Shown: positions 36,048-45,416, counted from the stretch's first letter. The stretch is DNA of 64,000 nt from JAKQHY01 sp034429475 (GCA_034429475.1 DAOUGD010000058.1:7060-71059); one strand, 5' to 3'. The notes: a model not told the origin generated them from the sequence alone. Numbers and translations are program-made.

Positions 36048-36916
36048 ACAGTCCTCCGCGTTCTGGGGTTCGCAAACTCATCCAACCCGATGGAGAGGAG
36101 CAAGAAGGCAATGAAGATCGCAGCAATCACGATGATGGGTTCGATGATCCACCACCAGTATCCCTGCAAGAAGGCGTTGTAGTAGCGAAACCAGTAGATC
36201 GTCATCCCCAGCGACGGCTCCCGCAGGTTGCCAATGCCCAACGTCTGCAATCCCAGCGAGCCGAGGACCGCGCCGTTCACCGCCCCTGCCAGGCTGATGG
36301 CGAGATAGGGCATCAGGTTGGGCATCAATTCCTTGATGATGATCTCCATGCCGCTCATCCCTGACAACTTAGACATCATCACAAAGGCGCGCTCGCGCAT
36401 ACTCAGCACCTGCGCCCGGATCGCCCGCGTCGGCTGCACCCAGGCGACAATCGAAAGGACCAGAGCCATTTGCCAGACCGACATCTCTTCAGGATTGGGT
36501 ACCGATGAGGCGATCATGATCAGCAGCAGGAACTGCGGGATCGTCATCAGCACGTCCACCAGAAATTTGACAATCGTGTCAAAAATCCCACCAAAGTACC
36601 CCGTCATAAAACCCAGCACCGTTCCGACGCCCAGACCAATGCAACCGGCGATCATGCCGATCGAGAGCGTCATCCGCGTACCGTAGATCAGAGTAGGGAG
36701 CAGATCGCGGCCCACAGAGTCTGTGCCAAAACGATACTCCGCAGAGGGCGGTTGTTTGGCCTTCACGGCCAACGGGTAAGCCCCTTCTTTGGGGACAAAA
36801 AGCCCGGCCACCGTCGAAAAGAGCAACAGCAGCAGGAGAAGCATCATCCCGGCGCCAAAGGCCGGATTCCGACGAATGTAGTTGAGGAAACCCTTGAAAC
36901 CTTGACCTCTTTGCAT
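36044..36916 (-). CDS. Opp-type ABC permease (OppC-like)
   Basis: The 290-residue permease has six hydrophobic segments, and an N-terminal cytosolic part with AYPLAVKAKQPPSAEYRFGTD, the usual OppC periplasmic loop. It also has the EAA-type coupling region. The FGTDSVGRDLLPTLIYGTRM block is diagnostic of the OppC/DppC family. It forms the channel with the other permease, three bases upstream. The overlap with the OppD-like gene indicates tight co-expression. Confidence 0.93.
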   Translation of the reverse strand: MQRGQGFKGFLNYIRRNPAFGAGMMLLLLLLLFSTVAGLFVPKEGAYPLAVKAKQPPSAEYRFGTDSVGRDLLPTLIYGTRMTLSIGMIAGCIGLGVGTVLGFMTGYFGGIFDTIVKFLVDVLMTIPQFLLLIMIASSVPNPEEMSVWQMALVLSIVAWVQPTRAIRAQVLSMRERAFVMMSKLSGMSGMEIIIKELMPNLMPYLAISLAGAVNGAVLGSLGLQTLGIGNLREPSLGMTIYWFRYYNAFLQGYWWWIIEPIIVIAAIFIAFLLLSIGLDEFANPRTRRTV

Positions 36917-36919
36917 CGT

Positions 36920-37933
36920 TTAGCTCCCTGAGTACGAGATGCGCGGATCGAGGAGGGGATAAATCAGATCCACAATCAAGGTGGCCAGGGCAATCCCAAC
37001 CACCAGGAAGAACACGATGCCGTAGATCAAAGGGTAGTCAAGGGCCCTGATAGCGCCACCCAGGCGATTGCCGATGCCTGGGTAGCTGAATATGGTCTCC
37101 ACCAGCGTAGCGCCCGACACGATAAGGCCCAACTGCATCGCCAGCGACGTGACCTGGGGCAACAATGTGTTGCGCAGCGCATAGCGGAAGAAGATACGAC
37201 TGCCCTTCAACCCTTTCGCCTCGGCAAACGTGATGTAATCCTGGCCCTCCACGGTGACCATCATCGAGCGCATCCCCAGCGACCAGCCACCGACAGAGAC
37301 CAGTAGCATGGACAGACCCGGCAGAATCGCATGATGGGCCACGTCAAGTAAGAACTCGAGGTTCGCCCAGTTCTTGTCTAAAGTCGTGGAGAAGCCGCCA
37401 CGTAGCGGAAACAATTGCGCCTTGAAGGCCAGGAAATAAATGAGTACCAGCGCTATGATGAAAGCCGGGACAGCCGAGAACATCGCCAGCGGCGGCATGA
37501 GCCACGAAAGCCACTTTGACGTCTTGGACCATCCCACCAACGCGCCCACAACCGTGCCAATCAAAAACGCGAGAATCGTTGATGTGGCCACAAAGCCCAA
37601 GGTCCAGAAGATTGTCTGGCCGATGATCGTACTGACCCTCTGGGGATAGTTAACGATGGAATAACCCAGATCGAATCGCATGGTGTTCCAGACGTAGGTC
37701 AGATACTGCTGCCACAGCGGCTTGTCGAGGCCGTAGAGCTTCCTGAGGGAATCCCGAAACTCATCAGCCCCTACGGAGGTGAGCGTCCCGGCGGCAATCT
37801 TCTGATTGATCAGCTCTTGCACGGGGTCACGCGGCGCCAACTTCGGGATCAGGAAATTAATCGTAGCTGCGGTAAAAAGCACCGCCACAAGAAAGCCTAT
37901 TCTCTTGAGTACGTAACTGAGAGGTATGCGCAT
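36920..37933 (-). CDS. Opp-type ABC permease (OppB-like)
   Basis: The 337-residue permease starts with a transmembrane helix (YVLKRIGFLVAVLFTAATINFLIPKL), followed by the long periplasmic loop typical of OppB/DppB. It has about five more helices and the EAA-type loop RYALRNTLLPQVTSLAMQLG. It starts 183 bp after the binding-protein stop, across a stable hairpin, suggesting lower expression than the binding protein. The family is certain; the solute is not. Confidence 0.93.
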   Translation of the reverse strand: MRIPLSYVLKRIGFLVAVLFTAATINFLIPKLAPRDPVQELINQKIAAGTLTSVGADEFRDSLRKLYGLDKPLWQQYLTYVWNTMRFDLGYSIVNYPQRVSTIIGQTIFWTLGFVATSTILAFLIGTVVGALVGWSKTSKWLSWLMPPLAMFSAVPAFIIALVLIYFLAFKAQLFPLRGGFSTTLDKNWANLEFLLDVAHHAILPGLSMLLVSVGGWSLGMRSMMVTVEGQDYITFAEAKGLKGSRIFFRYALRNTLLPQVTSLAMQLGLIVSGATLVETIFSYPGIGNRLGGAIRALDYPLIYGIVFFLVVGIALATLIVDLIYPLLDPRISYSGS

Positions 37934-38074
37934 GAAATGCCTCCGATCATAGTAATAAAATCACACCTTGCCCACAGGCCATGCCCATGAGACACATCCG
38001 CCGGAGTCAGCCAGCCTCGGAGATCTGGAGGACAACGCCCCTGCGCTCCAGGCCTCCATAGCGCTACGGGAAGA

Positions 38075-38103
38075 CGCGAGGGGGCCGGTGCGGCCCCCTC
38101 GCG
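38075..38103 (-). terminator. GC-rich hairpin between binding-protein and permease genes
   Basis: A 13-bp G/C stem (CGCGAGGGGGCCG mirrored) with loop GTG lies 14 bases after the binding-protein stop. There is only a weak T tract (GTCTTCCC) after it. It probably acts as a partial terminator or 3'-end stabiliser that keeps the binding protein in excess. Confidence 0.6.
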
Positions 38104-38116
38104 CGCTTACACAATG

Positions 38117-39967
38117 CTACTTCGCCGGGTTCAGGCGGGTCAGGGTGAGCACGAAGCAATAGTGCCACGGCGCCGTGTTGTAGGCGTCATCCTTGTTGGG
38201 CCAGCCAGTCCAATAGGTCGTGTTCATTGCCAACCGGTGGAACCACTCGGAGATCGGAACCTCCGGCAGGTTGGTGTACCAGATCTTCATCAGCCCGTTG
38301 AACAGCTCCTGCATCTTGGCTTCGTTGTCGGGAGCTGTGCGGCTCATCTCCGCAATAAGGGGCTCGTACTCCTCGTTCCACCACCGTGTATGGCTCTCGT
38401 TGACCACATTCGTCCCCGTGGGCACGGAGTTCTTCTTGGTGTACATATCCAGTGTCTCATAGGGATCGAGCACGCTGCCGCCGTGGCCACGGAAGAACGC
38501 TTTCGCATTCCCGTCGCCCATGATCGTCCACGCATCAGGCGGGTTGATCATCGTGGCGTCGAAGCCGGCCTGCCGTAACTGCTCCACAACCACCGGCCCG
38601 ATGTCGCCGTAGATGTCAACGGTCAGTACTTCGGGCTTGAAGACCTCGCCGTCCTTGGCAAAGAAACCATCGGCGTTCTTTTCAAAGCCGGCCGCCTTCA
38701 TCCGCTCCTCGACCTTGGCAAAATCCTGAACGTAGATGGCATTCGCCAGTTCCTGCACTTCTGCCGAAGCGTTGTCCCGGTACTTAGTCAGACCGGGGTA
38801 ACCCGGGAATGGGAGGTTGGTCTTGACGCCCGCGCCGCCATACCCGATCTCCATCACCTGATCGTGATCGATGGCGTAAGCAATAGCCCAGCGGACATCC
38901 TTGTTGTCGTACGGCGCTTCGAGGGTGTTGAAGAACAGGGAGGTGGGCCACCAGTCCATATAGCCGTAGGGCTTCTCGCCGCCGGTGTGAGTCGTGATGT
39001 GATCGGCCCCCTGCCCGAAGATCGCCTCGATGGAGGCAGGGCGCAGGTCGAGCGTCACATCACACTCATTGTTGATCAACATCTGCGTACCGACTTCCTC
39101 ACCAGGCCAGCCGAACTGCACGATGCGCTCAACGCGCGGCATGTCGGCCAACCCGACTTCCGCGGCCCACCACTCGTAGCGGAGGTCCAGGTGCTTTACC
39201 TGGCTCTCCATGCGGGTGACCGAATACGGCCCTGAGTAGACGGGCCACTTCTTGGCCAGATCGAAGTACAGGAACTCGCGCCAGTCGCCCTCGACCGTCG
39301 AGAAGATGTGCTCGGGTACGAGGATGACGCCCTTGTCAAAGCGGCCGGTGCAGCCGGTGAAGTGCCAGCGGTAGTTCGGTTCCGTGAGCTTGAACTTGAC
39401 GGTATAGTCATCCACGGCCTCGACCGAGGCGACGTACGTTTTCACAAGACTGGAGTTCTCAAGGTCCGGCGCCTTCGCAATGAGGCTGCTGTACGTGAAC
39501 ACAACATCGGCGGCATTGAGGTCTTCACCATCCGCCCACTTGACGCCCTTGCGCAGATACAGCGTCATTTCGGTAGCATCGGCGTTATACTCGTAGCTCT
39601 CAGCAATCCAGGGGTAGGTCTTGGCGTTGAGCGCGCAGTAGTAGAACGGGAACTCAAGCATCGCCGAGCCGGCGCGCTGATGCCAGTTGTTGGCATAGAA
39701 GTTGCCGATGCCGGCAGCTGCGTCCTCTACGTCGGAGAAAGCGTAGATCAACGTGCGCTCGCGGGTGACTTCGCGGGGCCATTTTTGCTCCGCCACGGGC
39801 ACTGCGGTTGGCTCTGGTTTGGGGGCAGCGGTCGCGGCAGGCTTGGTGGGTTCCGCTACCGGCTCTTGCGTTGCGGGGGTTTTGGTGCCGCCGCAAGCCG
39901 CGAGGACAGCCCCCGCCGCCGCAGTCGCCGACACCTGTAGAAATTGACGACGTGAAATCTTCTTCAT
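38117..39967 (-). CDS. Family-5 extracellular solute-binding lipoprotein
   Basis: The 616-residue protein has a Tat-like signal with lipobox (SRRQFLQVSATAAAGAVLAACGG) and a PT/PA-rich linker. The rest has family-5 SBP features: TLYLRKGVKWADGEDLNAADVVFTY, DYTVKFKLTEPNYRW, NTLEAPYDNKDVRWAIAYAIDHD and the AAGFEKNADGFF repeat-like segment. It captures the solute outside the membrane and hands it to the two permeases. Family 5 is named for peptides but also binds oligosaccharides, especially in Chloroflexota and Thermotogota. The adjacent large unknown protein and sugar enzymes favour a carbohydrate. Preceded by its own strong promoter. Confidence 0.93.
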   Translation of the reverse strand: MKKISRRQFLQVSATAAAGAVLAACGGTKTPATQEPVAEPTKPAATAAPKPEPTAVPVAEQKWPREVTRERTLIYAFSDVEDAAAGIGNFYANNWHQRAGSAMLEFPFYYCALNAKTYPWIAESYEYNADATEMTLYLRKGVKWADGEDLNAADVVFTYSSLIAKAPDLENSSLVKTYVASVEAVDDYTVKFKLTEPNYRWHFTGCTGRFDKGVILVPEHIFSTVEGDWREFLYFDLAKKWPVYSGPYSVTRMESQVKHLDLRYEWWAAEVGLADMPRVERIVQFGWPGEEVGTQMLINNECDVTLDLRPASIEAIFGQGADHITTHTGGEKPYGYMDWWPTSLFFNTLEAPYDNKDVRWAIAYAIDHDQVMEIGYGGAGVKTNLPFPGYPGLTKYRDNASAEVQELANAIYVQDFAKVEERMKAAGFEKNADGFFAKDGEVFKPEVLTVDIYGDIGPVVVEQLRQAGFDATMINPPDAWTIMGDGNAKAFFRGHGGSVLDPYETLDMYTKKNSVPTGTNVVNESHTRWWNEEYEPLIAEMSRTAPDNEAKMQELFNGLMKIWYTNLPEVPISEWFHRLAMNTTYWTGWPNKDDAYNTAPWHYCFVLTLTRLNPAK

Positions 39968-40156
39968 TGTTCTTCCTCCTTAAAAAGCATTAAATTTGGG
40001 ATTGATTGACAACACAACAGAGTGAGAGTTTACATTCTTGGATTTTTGCGCTAGACACCTCCTGAACTGCCAATTTACGGAAAGCCCCCACTCCACAAGG
40101 CTATGGAGCGGAAACCCGTCACACGCAACACTTTGCAAACAGGGAAAACGTCCTTG

Positions 40157-40185
40157 AGTGTAGTGCGGGTATTTTATTTTGTCAA
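40157..40185 (-). promoter_or_regulatory. Sigma70-type promoter of the binding-protein operon
   Basis: On the minus strand TTGACA (40185-40180) is followed by exactly 17 bases and TACACT (40162-40157). It begins 3 bases past the stop of the upstream gene and gives a ~180-base leader for the SBP-opp operon. Confidence 0.75.
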
Positions 40186-40187
40186 GA

Positions 40188-42752
40188 TTAGGGCAAAGAT
40201 TCCTCTAAAGAAAAGTCCAAACGTAAACCGACACCCCCTACCCGAATGTCCATCTGCGAGGCCGGGAGGTCTACGGTGCAGTAGGGGTTCTCGTAATGCT
40301 TGAAGCCCGTAATCGGCTGAACCACGCCATCCAGAGTCAGCGGCGCATTCCAGGCAAAGGTTACGTGCTGCCCCCGCAGCGTCGCCATGCGGACCTCCAA
40401 TCCCGCCACGCTCAGTTCGAGCGCCAACACTTTGGCCTGAAAATCCGCAAAACTCCCATCCAGCGCGGCGCGTCCCATCTGGCACACCCACACGGTTTCA
40501 CGTCCGTAAGAACGCAATTCCCGGTAGCCCGCCGGTCCGCGTTTCATCAACGATAGCCCATTCGATGCATAGAGCGCCAGATAACCGTCTCCCTTGCGGG
40601 CAAAGGCCCAGTGGTCGTGGACTTCATAGGCGTCAAACAAGTAGATCGGGAAATGCGCGTGCGTGAATCCCAGCCAATCGTCCTCCGGCAGGGCATACAG
40701 CGCGAACAGCACATCCTTCCACTGCGCCACACGCGGCAATACGTAGTTGCCCGACCAGAAGTTGGGGCGGTGAGCGCCCTCCTCACTGATGCAGGGAGGG
40801 TGATTAGTGAAAACGACGGCATCCGGGCCGAAAGTCGCCTGCCAGATGTGCTGCTGGTAGCCCTTTTCGCCGGGCCGGTAGTCCTGCGCGGAGGCCAGCA
40901 TATAGTCCGGCGTCCGGTAAGTGACCTTGTTGACGGCGTCGCCGGCCTCGTTGATGATGTGCCGCTCGCGGTTCCACATCTCCTCACGCCGGTCGGTAGC
41001 GACCTCCGCGAACATCAGGGGGAAATCGTACCCCGAACACGCCAGCGCCACCAGTCCCCGCAAATGCTGGTTGTAAATGCCCTGCCCCCACAGCAGTCGG
41101 CAGATGCCCGACGTCGGTTCGAGCTGTCCACTCTGGATCATGGGAGCGTAAGTTCGTCCGTGGGTCGAGCCAAACACGCCTTTGTAGCTGTTGAGCGCCA
41201 TCGTGAAGAGCATCTTGTCGGTGACAACGGCGGCAAATTCCATCACCGGCTCGGTCTCGGCCAGGCTGAGCAGATGCGAGAGCGCCAGGAGATCCTCCTC
41301 GAAATAGCAGTTAGAGTCCCACTCCCAGAAGCCGGTCGCGCCGCGCGTCTTGAGCCACGCCAGCGCCAGCCGCTCGCCCTTCTCACGGTGCCATTGGCCG
41401 GTTTGCCCCGTGTTGGTGAAGACTTCGTCGGGATAAAGCTGCCCGGCCAGAATCTCACAGGTATGAAAGAGGATACTGTGATTCTCCGTCGTGTAGCACA
41501 TCGCGTCAACCCCAGGCTCGTCGTGCCAGTACTTGAAGTTGAGTACGCAGTCCTTGAGCGGCGTCTTCAAAGCGACGGGGAATTCATCCTTGTCCATGTA
41601 GCGGTACATCACCCCAAGCAGGCCGACCAGATAGAAGTCGCTGCAATCGCCGCGTGCGTTGATGGACTCGATGGTTTTGAGAATAACGCTCTGATCAACG
41701 TCCTGCCACTTCCCCAGTTCAAACCTGGCAATCTCAGCATAAAGATTGTTCTTCTGGGTAGTGGCGTAGATCAATGCCTCCTGCCGACGCTCCTCCAGCG
41801 TACCATACGGCGTCTCTGAATATGAATTGTCCAGGATATAGAAAGGCATTTCCCACTGGTAGCGCACATTCCAATCATAGTATTCTTGCGAAACGGCCCG
41901 GAGCACCGCACGGAATGGGCCTTGCCAGATACGGAAGCCGTGGCCGATGTCGGCAACTTCGCCCGGCTTTGCCTCCGTCTGCCCGCTGACATTGATGCGC
42001 TCGCCCGGTCCCTGAATGCTGTAATCGTAGTTGAAGTTTGTCTCGAGATCGTCCGCCCAATGAAGGTTCACCACTTTGCCGCGATAATTGGCGACGCCCT
42101 CAATGCACGCCTGCTCGAAAACGCGCTCCAGCATGATATGCCGCACTGTGCGCTCCGTCGCCGACGGGATCCGCACCTCGACATCTTCAGGGTCAACGTC
42201 CGCGATCTTCAGCGCCATTCCATAGGGACACTCACGCGCGGCCACTTCCTCGAAACGTACTAAGATCGCGTTGCCCTCGTCTACCTCATCTTCCCCCAAC
42301 AGGGTGGCGGTGAAAGTGACGCTATGCGGCTGCTGATGATGGAAGTGTTCCTGACGATGAACGTGAGTGCCGTTCACCCACACATCCGCCGGGCCGTTGG
42401 TCGTCAACGTGAACGTCACCGCCTGCGTCTCAGGCAGGTACACCAGCGCATAGGCCCAGGCGCGCATGTACTGCCACGTATGGCGAAAGGTGGAGAGGTC
42501 TACCAGGTGATCGTCGAGGCAGCGCACGTAGCGCCAGGTCAATTCGCTCTCGCCGACCTTCAACGTCGCGCGCTCCAGCGGCGTCGCGGGTATGCCGGAG
42601 GCTGGTTCATACAACTCACGGGCAATTTGTAATTTCCGGTCGTGCTCACTCATGCCCTCCGCGCCAGAAACGGCAATCTCCTGGGGACCGGCCACCAGCC
42701 AGTTATGGATATAGCCGTTCTGAAGCTCGTAGTCACGATAGGGTGTAGTCAT
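40188..42752 (-). CDS. Large unassigned protein, probable carbohydrate-active enzyme
   Basis: An 854-residue soluble protein. Residues ~1-250 are beta-rich and resemble sugar-enzyme accessory modules (AVTFTLTTNGPADVWVNGTHVHRQEHFHHQ). Residues ~330-650 look like an alpha/alpha toroid, with helical repeats and aromatic clusters (GDCSDFYLVGLLGVMYRY, HDEPGVDAMCYTTENHSILF, TRGATGFWEWDSNCYFEEDL). The C-terminal ~150 residues are again beta. This order (beta sandwich, toroid, beta sandwich) occurs in several glycosidase and polysaccharide-lyase families. I cannot name one. There is no signal peptide, so it acts inside the cell. A LacI-type operator and strong promoter precede it, and the SBP operon follows. 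Start at 42752 (MTTPYRDYE); an ATG 12 codons further upstream is possible. Confidence 0.8.
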   Translation of the reverse strand: MTTPYRDYELQNGYIHNWLVAGPQEIAVSGAEGMSEHDRKLQIARELYEPASGIPATPLERATLKVGESELTWRYVRCLDDHLVDLSTFRHTWQYMRAWAYALVYLPETQAVTFTLTTNGPADVWVNGTHVHRQEHFHHQQPHSVTFTATLLGEDEVDEGNAILVRFEEVAARECPYGMALKIADVDPEDVEVRIPSATERTVRHIMLERVFEQACIEGVANYRGKVVNLHWADDLETNFNYDYSIQGPGERINVSGQTEAKPGEVADIGHGFRIWQGPFRAVLRAVSQEYYDWNVRYQWEMPFYILDNSYSETPYGTLEERRQEALIYATTQKNNLYAEIARFELGKWQDVDQSVILKTIESINARGDCSDFYLVGLLGVMYRYMDKDEFPVALKTPLKDCVLNFKYWHDEPGVDAMCYTTENHSILFHTCEILAGQLYPDEVFTNTGQTGQWHREKGERLALAWLKTRGATGFWEWDSNCYFEEDLLALSHLLSLAETEPVMEFAAVVTDKMLFTMALNSYKGVFGSTHGRTYAPMIQSGQLEPTSGICRLLWGQGIYNQHLRGLVALACSGYDFPLMFAEVATDRREEMWNRERHIINEAGDAVNKVTYRTPDYMLASAQDYRPGEKGYQQHIWQATFGPDAVVFTNHPPCISEEGAHRPNFWSGNYVLPRVAQWKDVLFALYALPEDDWLGFTHAHFPIYLFDAYEVHDHWAFARKGDGYLALYASNGLSLMKRGPAGYRELRSYGRETVWVCQMGRAALDGSFADFQAKVLALELSVAGLEVRMATLRGQHVTFAWNAPLTLDGVVQPITGFKHYENPYCTVDLPASQMDIRVGGVGLRLDFSLEESLP

Positions 42753-42886
42753 AAAATAGGAGTTCTCCTCTGTGCAAAAATAGGGCAAACGCTTTGATTA
42801 TAGGTAGAAACAGGAAAGGCACAACCAGCGCATAACTGGCAATAACGGACAGGGGTATCTCCGTCTCAGAAACCCGCAAGAATATA

Positions 42887-42902
42887 TTGGAAGCGCTTCC
42901 AA
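42887..42902. promoter_or_regulatory. LacI-family operator
   Basis: TTGGAAGCGCTTCCAA is a perfect 16-bp palindrome with the CG centre typical of LacI/GalR-family operators. It lies just downstream of the -10 box, over the expected start of transcription, so binding would block the promoter. No LacI-type gene is seen in the window. Confidence 0.85.
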
Positions 42903-42914
42903 AACCATGCCTAT

Positions 42915-42942
42915 ACTATACCGCCGTAGCAGGGTTTGTCAA
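42915..42942 (-). promoter_or_regulatory. Sigma70-type promoter of the large unassigned gene
   Basis: On the minus strand TTGACA (42942-42937), a 16-base spacer and TATAGT (42920-42915). The LacI-type operator starts 13 bases past the -10 box. It is probably repressed until a sugar inducer appears. Confidence 0.78.
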
Positions 42943-42969
42943 GGGGAAAATGGCGAGTCCTTCCCGGAA

Positions 42970-44106
42970 CTACACGCTAACTTTGAAGGAGTGTTTAATG
43001 CTCTCGATGGATTCGCCGACAATGGTGATTTCTTCCAGGCGGTTGGTGCCCAGGTCGGCCTCGTAGGCCAGTTGCAGGTGATTGTCGGCGCGGATGAAAG
43101 GCGCAGTCATGGAAGCCGCCGTGGGATCAAACCCCATCGCTGCCGTCGCCACCGCATCGGTCGCCACAACGTTCTTTCCCGCGATCAAGACGTGCGGCTC
43201 AACCGCATTCATCCCTTGCTGCCAGGGGCCTTCGCCGCCCTCCGCCGTCTTGATACCATCCACCACGCCGAAGTGGATCGGACGCGCCTTGTTCAACTCG
43301 ACGATGACGCGCGGCATACGATACCCGGCGGACTGGTCGTCCGGCCCGTGGAGCACGGAGCGATACCCGTCGCCCTTCTTGCGTTCGTAGAACTGCAACG
43401 GCACAAGGCCCACCAGGTTCTTCATCGTGTGAGTGACGCCGCAGATGTAATGGCACTTCATCTTCGAGACAGACATAAACACGTCTATCTCCGTCAGCAG
43501 AGGATTAAACTCAAATTCCTGGTACACCACCCCACCGCCCGGCACTTTGACGGTCACAAAATCTTTGTAAGGTTTCGTGGCGTTCAAATCAATGAGCGTC
43601 GCGCCCAGGTCTTGCGCCACCTGCTCGTAGCCCCACGTGGCAAACGAGGCCCACTGATAGGCGGCTTCCACGATGTACAATTCCTTCGCGCCGGCGTCGA
43701 GCACCAACTGCCCCAGTGCGCGCACCACTTCGGGATGCGTGATGAACGTGTCCACGCCGGGCAATCCCTGCACTTTGCCTTCCCAATAGATGCCGCCTGT
43801 CATATTGATTTTGATGGCGACCCGATCCCCGAACTTAACCACATCGCTCAACCCGCCTAAGCCATCCACCATCGTCCGCAGCCGGTCAGCGACCAGCTTG
43901 GAATCATAACTGTCCGCCTGCGCAATCGCCACTTTGGCCGGCATGGGGGCGCGAGTGGCCGCAACCGTCGGTTCCGGCGCCGGCGTCGGTTCTGACGTCG
44001 GCGGCTTGCCACAACCCGCAAGCAACGCGCCGGCCGTCGCCAGGCCTGCCGTCCGCAAGAAGTCGCGGCGTGTTATCTTATGTTCATTCTCTGATTTTCC
44101 TGCCAT
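42970..44106 (-). CDS. DUF362-family Tat-exported lipoprotein
   Basis: The 378-residue protein has a Tat signal (TRRDFLRTAGLATAGALLAGCG, with a lipobox) and a PEP-rich linker. The DUF362 core follows: VAIKINMTGG, THPEVVRALGQLVLDAGAKEL, KMKCHYICGVTHTMKNLVGLVP, VIVELNKARPIHFGVVDGIKTAEGGEGP and KNVVATDAVATAAMGFDP. DUF362 proteins have no established activity; some carry iron-sulfur clusters, but I see no extra Cys motif here. Predicted to sit on the outer membrane face. AAGGAG lies 7 bases before the chosen ATG; the frame extends five codons upstream. It is followed by the LacI-operator region and so may be transcribed separately. Confidence 0.88.
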   Translation of the reverse strand: MAGKSENEHKITRRDFLRTAGLATAGALLAGCGKPPTSEPTPAPEPTVAATRAPMPAKVAIAQADSYDSKLVADRLRTMVDGLGGLSDVVKFGDRVAIKINMTGGIYWEGKVQGLPGVDTFITHPEVVRALGQLVLDAGAKELYIVEAAYQWASFATWGYEQVAQDLGATLIDLNATKPYKDFVTVKVPGGGVVYQEFEFNPLLTEIDVFMSVSKMKCHYICGVTHTMKNLVGLVPLQFYERKKGDGYRSVLHGPDDQSAGYRMPRVIVELNKARPIHFGVVDGIKTAEGGEGPWQQGMNAVEPHVLIAGKNVVATDAVATAAMGFDPTAASMTAPFIRADNHLQLAYEADLGTNRLEEITIVGESIESIKHSFKVSV

Positions 44107-44124
44107 ATCTTTCTCCTTCAAAAA

Positions 44125-44188
44125 TAACAGGATTTACGAAATGATAGGATCAAAAAATCCGCTCCAATCCGTTCAATCTGTTGACGAA
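44125..44188. repeat. Palindromic island (AACAGGATT / AATCCGTTC)
   Basis: Words AACAGGATTTACG and ATGATAGGATC are mirrored by AATCCGCTCC, AATCCGTTC and AATCTGTTG. It lies between the DUF362 and GH5 genes. Confidence 0.65.
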
Positions 44189-44193
44189 TTTCA

Positions 44194-45411
44194 TCACTGC
44201 GGCAGAATCAACGCCCGCAGCAGGCCCTCGTTCCAGCGCTGCGCCGCACGGTCGTAGACGCCAAAGCCGGAGCCGAATTCCCAGTAGGCCCACGAAATGC
44301 CACGCGACTCAGCTTCTTCACGGATGAATGTCGTCCAGTTGATCCGTGACTGCATATCAGCCTTGCTGTACGCGCCAAATTCGCCCAGCCACAGCGGGAC
44401 GCCTTGCTTCGCAGCCCAGGCGGCGACTTCGTCAAACGAAGCGCGGATGGGCGCGGGGCCGGCCGGATTGCTTGAGGCAGGGTTCTGGTTATACGTCAGG
44501 AACCAACTGGCGACCCAAGATACTTTGCGCGCCTCCGGCACGGGGGTGATGGGAGTCTCCGGCGGGCCAGGCCAAACCACGCCCAGCGTGCCAACCTCCG
44601 GGCCGCCCCATTCGGCGCCCTGGTGCGTGAACAGGTAGGGATCATAATAATGGAAGGTGATGATGATATTCTGCGCATCGTCTGGGATTTGCATTTTCCG
44701 CAGTCCGGCGATCCCTCCCCACTCCGCGCCGGTCAGGATGAGCGTGTGGCGGGTATCCAACGCGCGGATCATCGCTACCGTATCCGCCATCAGCGAGTTC
44801 CACCGGGCCGCGTCCAATCTATCGTGCGGCTCGTTGAGCGGCTCAAAGTACACGCTGTCCGGGCGATCTTGGTAGCGGGTCACAATCTGCCGCCATATCG
44901 CTATGAAGCGCTCGCGGTGCGCGTCCGGCTCGGTGAAAATCTCTTCATAGTGGTGCATGTTGATGACGACGTTCAGATTGTTAGCCAGGCCGTTATCAAT
45001 GACCCAATCCACCCGCGCGAAGAATTCGGGATCAACCGTATAGGGCGTCTCGGTCAGCGCGTGGGTGGACCAGCGAATCGGTACGCGGATCGTATCGAAG
45101 CCGGCGGCGCTGATCAAGGGGAAGAATTCTTCGTCCAGCACCATGCCCCAATCGCCCTCTTGGGGGGCTTCCAGGGCATTGCCCAGATTGACGCCGCGTC
45201 CCAGCCGCGCAGCCTGCGCAAACGCCTGGGCGTCTCCCGCCGGCGGCGCGGTGGGGCGAATAAGCGTCGGGGTGGGAGGCGGCGTCGGCGACGGCACAGG
45301 CATCGCCGACGGTGGGGCAGATGTAGGCGGCGCCGGCTGGCAGCCGATGACCAGCAGCCCGACGCCCAGGAGAAGCATCAAGCCGAGCGGCAAAGCAAAT
45401 TTCGTGCGCAT
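44194..45411 (-). CDS. Glycoside hydrolase family 5 lipoprotein
   Basis: The 405-residue protein has a lipoprotein signal ending LVIGCQ and a PT-rich linker to about residue 60. A TIM barrel of GH5 follows (GVNLGNALEAP, GFDTIRVPIRWS, VVINMHHYE). The catalytic acid/base Glu is in YFEPLNEPHD and the nucleophile Glu in LWLGEFGAYS. GH5 enzymes cut beta-1,4-glucans, mannans and related polymers outside the cell. The ATG at 45411 lies five bases after the UDP-sugar SDR stop, and the frame also stays open 57 codons upstream, which is unsupported. The product fits with the Opp-like importer, which could take up the released oligosaccharides. Confidence 0.93.
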   Translation of the reverse strand: MRTKFALPLGLMLLLGVGLLVIGCQPAPPTSAPPSAMPVPSPTPPPTPTLIRPTAPPAGDAQAFAQAARLGRGVNLGNALEAPQEGDWGMVLDEEFFPLISAAGFDTIRVPIRWSTHALTETPYTVDPEFFARVDWVIDNGLANNLNVVINMHHYEEIFTEPDAHRERFIAIWRQIVTRYQDRPDSVYFEPLNEPHDRLDAARWNSLMADTVAMIRALDTRHTLILTGAEWGGIAGLRKMQIPDDAQNIIITFHYYDPYLFTHQGAEWGGPEVGTLGVVWPGPPETPITPVPEARKVSWVASWFLTYNQNPASSNPAGPAPIRASFDEVAAWAAKQGVPLWLGEFGAYSKADMQSRINWTTFIREEAESRGISWAYWEFGSGFGVYDRAAQRWNEGLLRALILPQ

Positions 45412-45416
45412 CGTCC

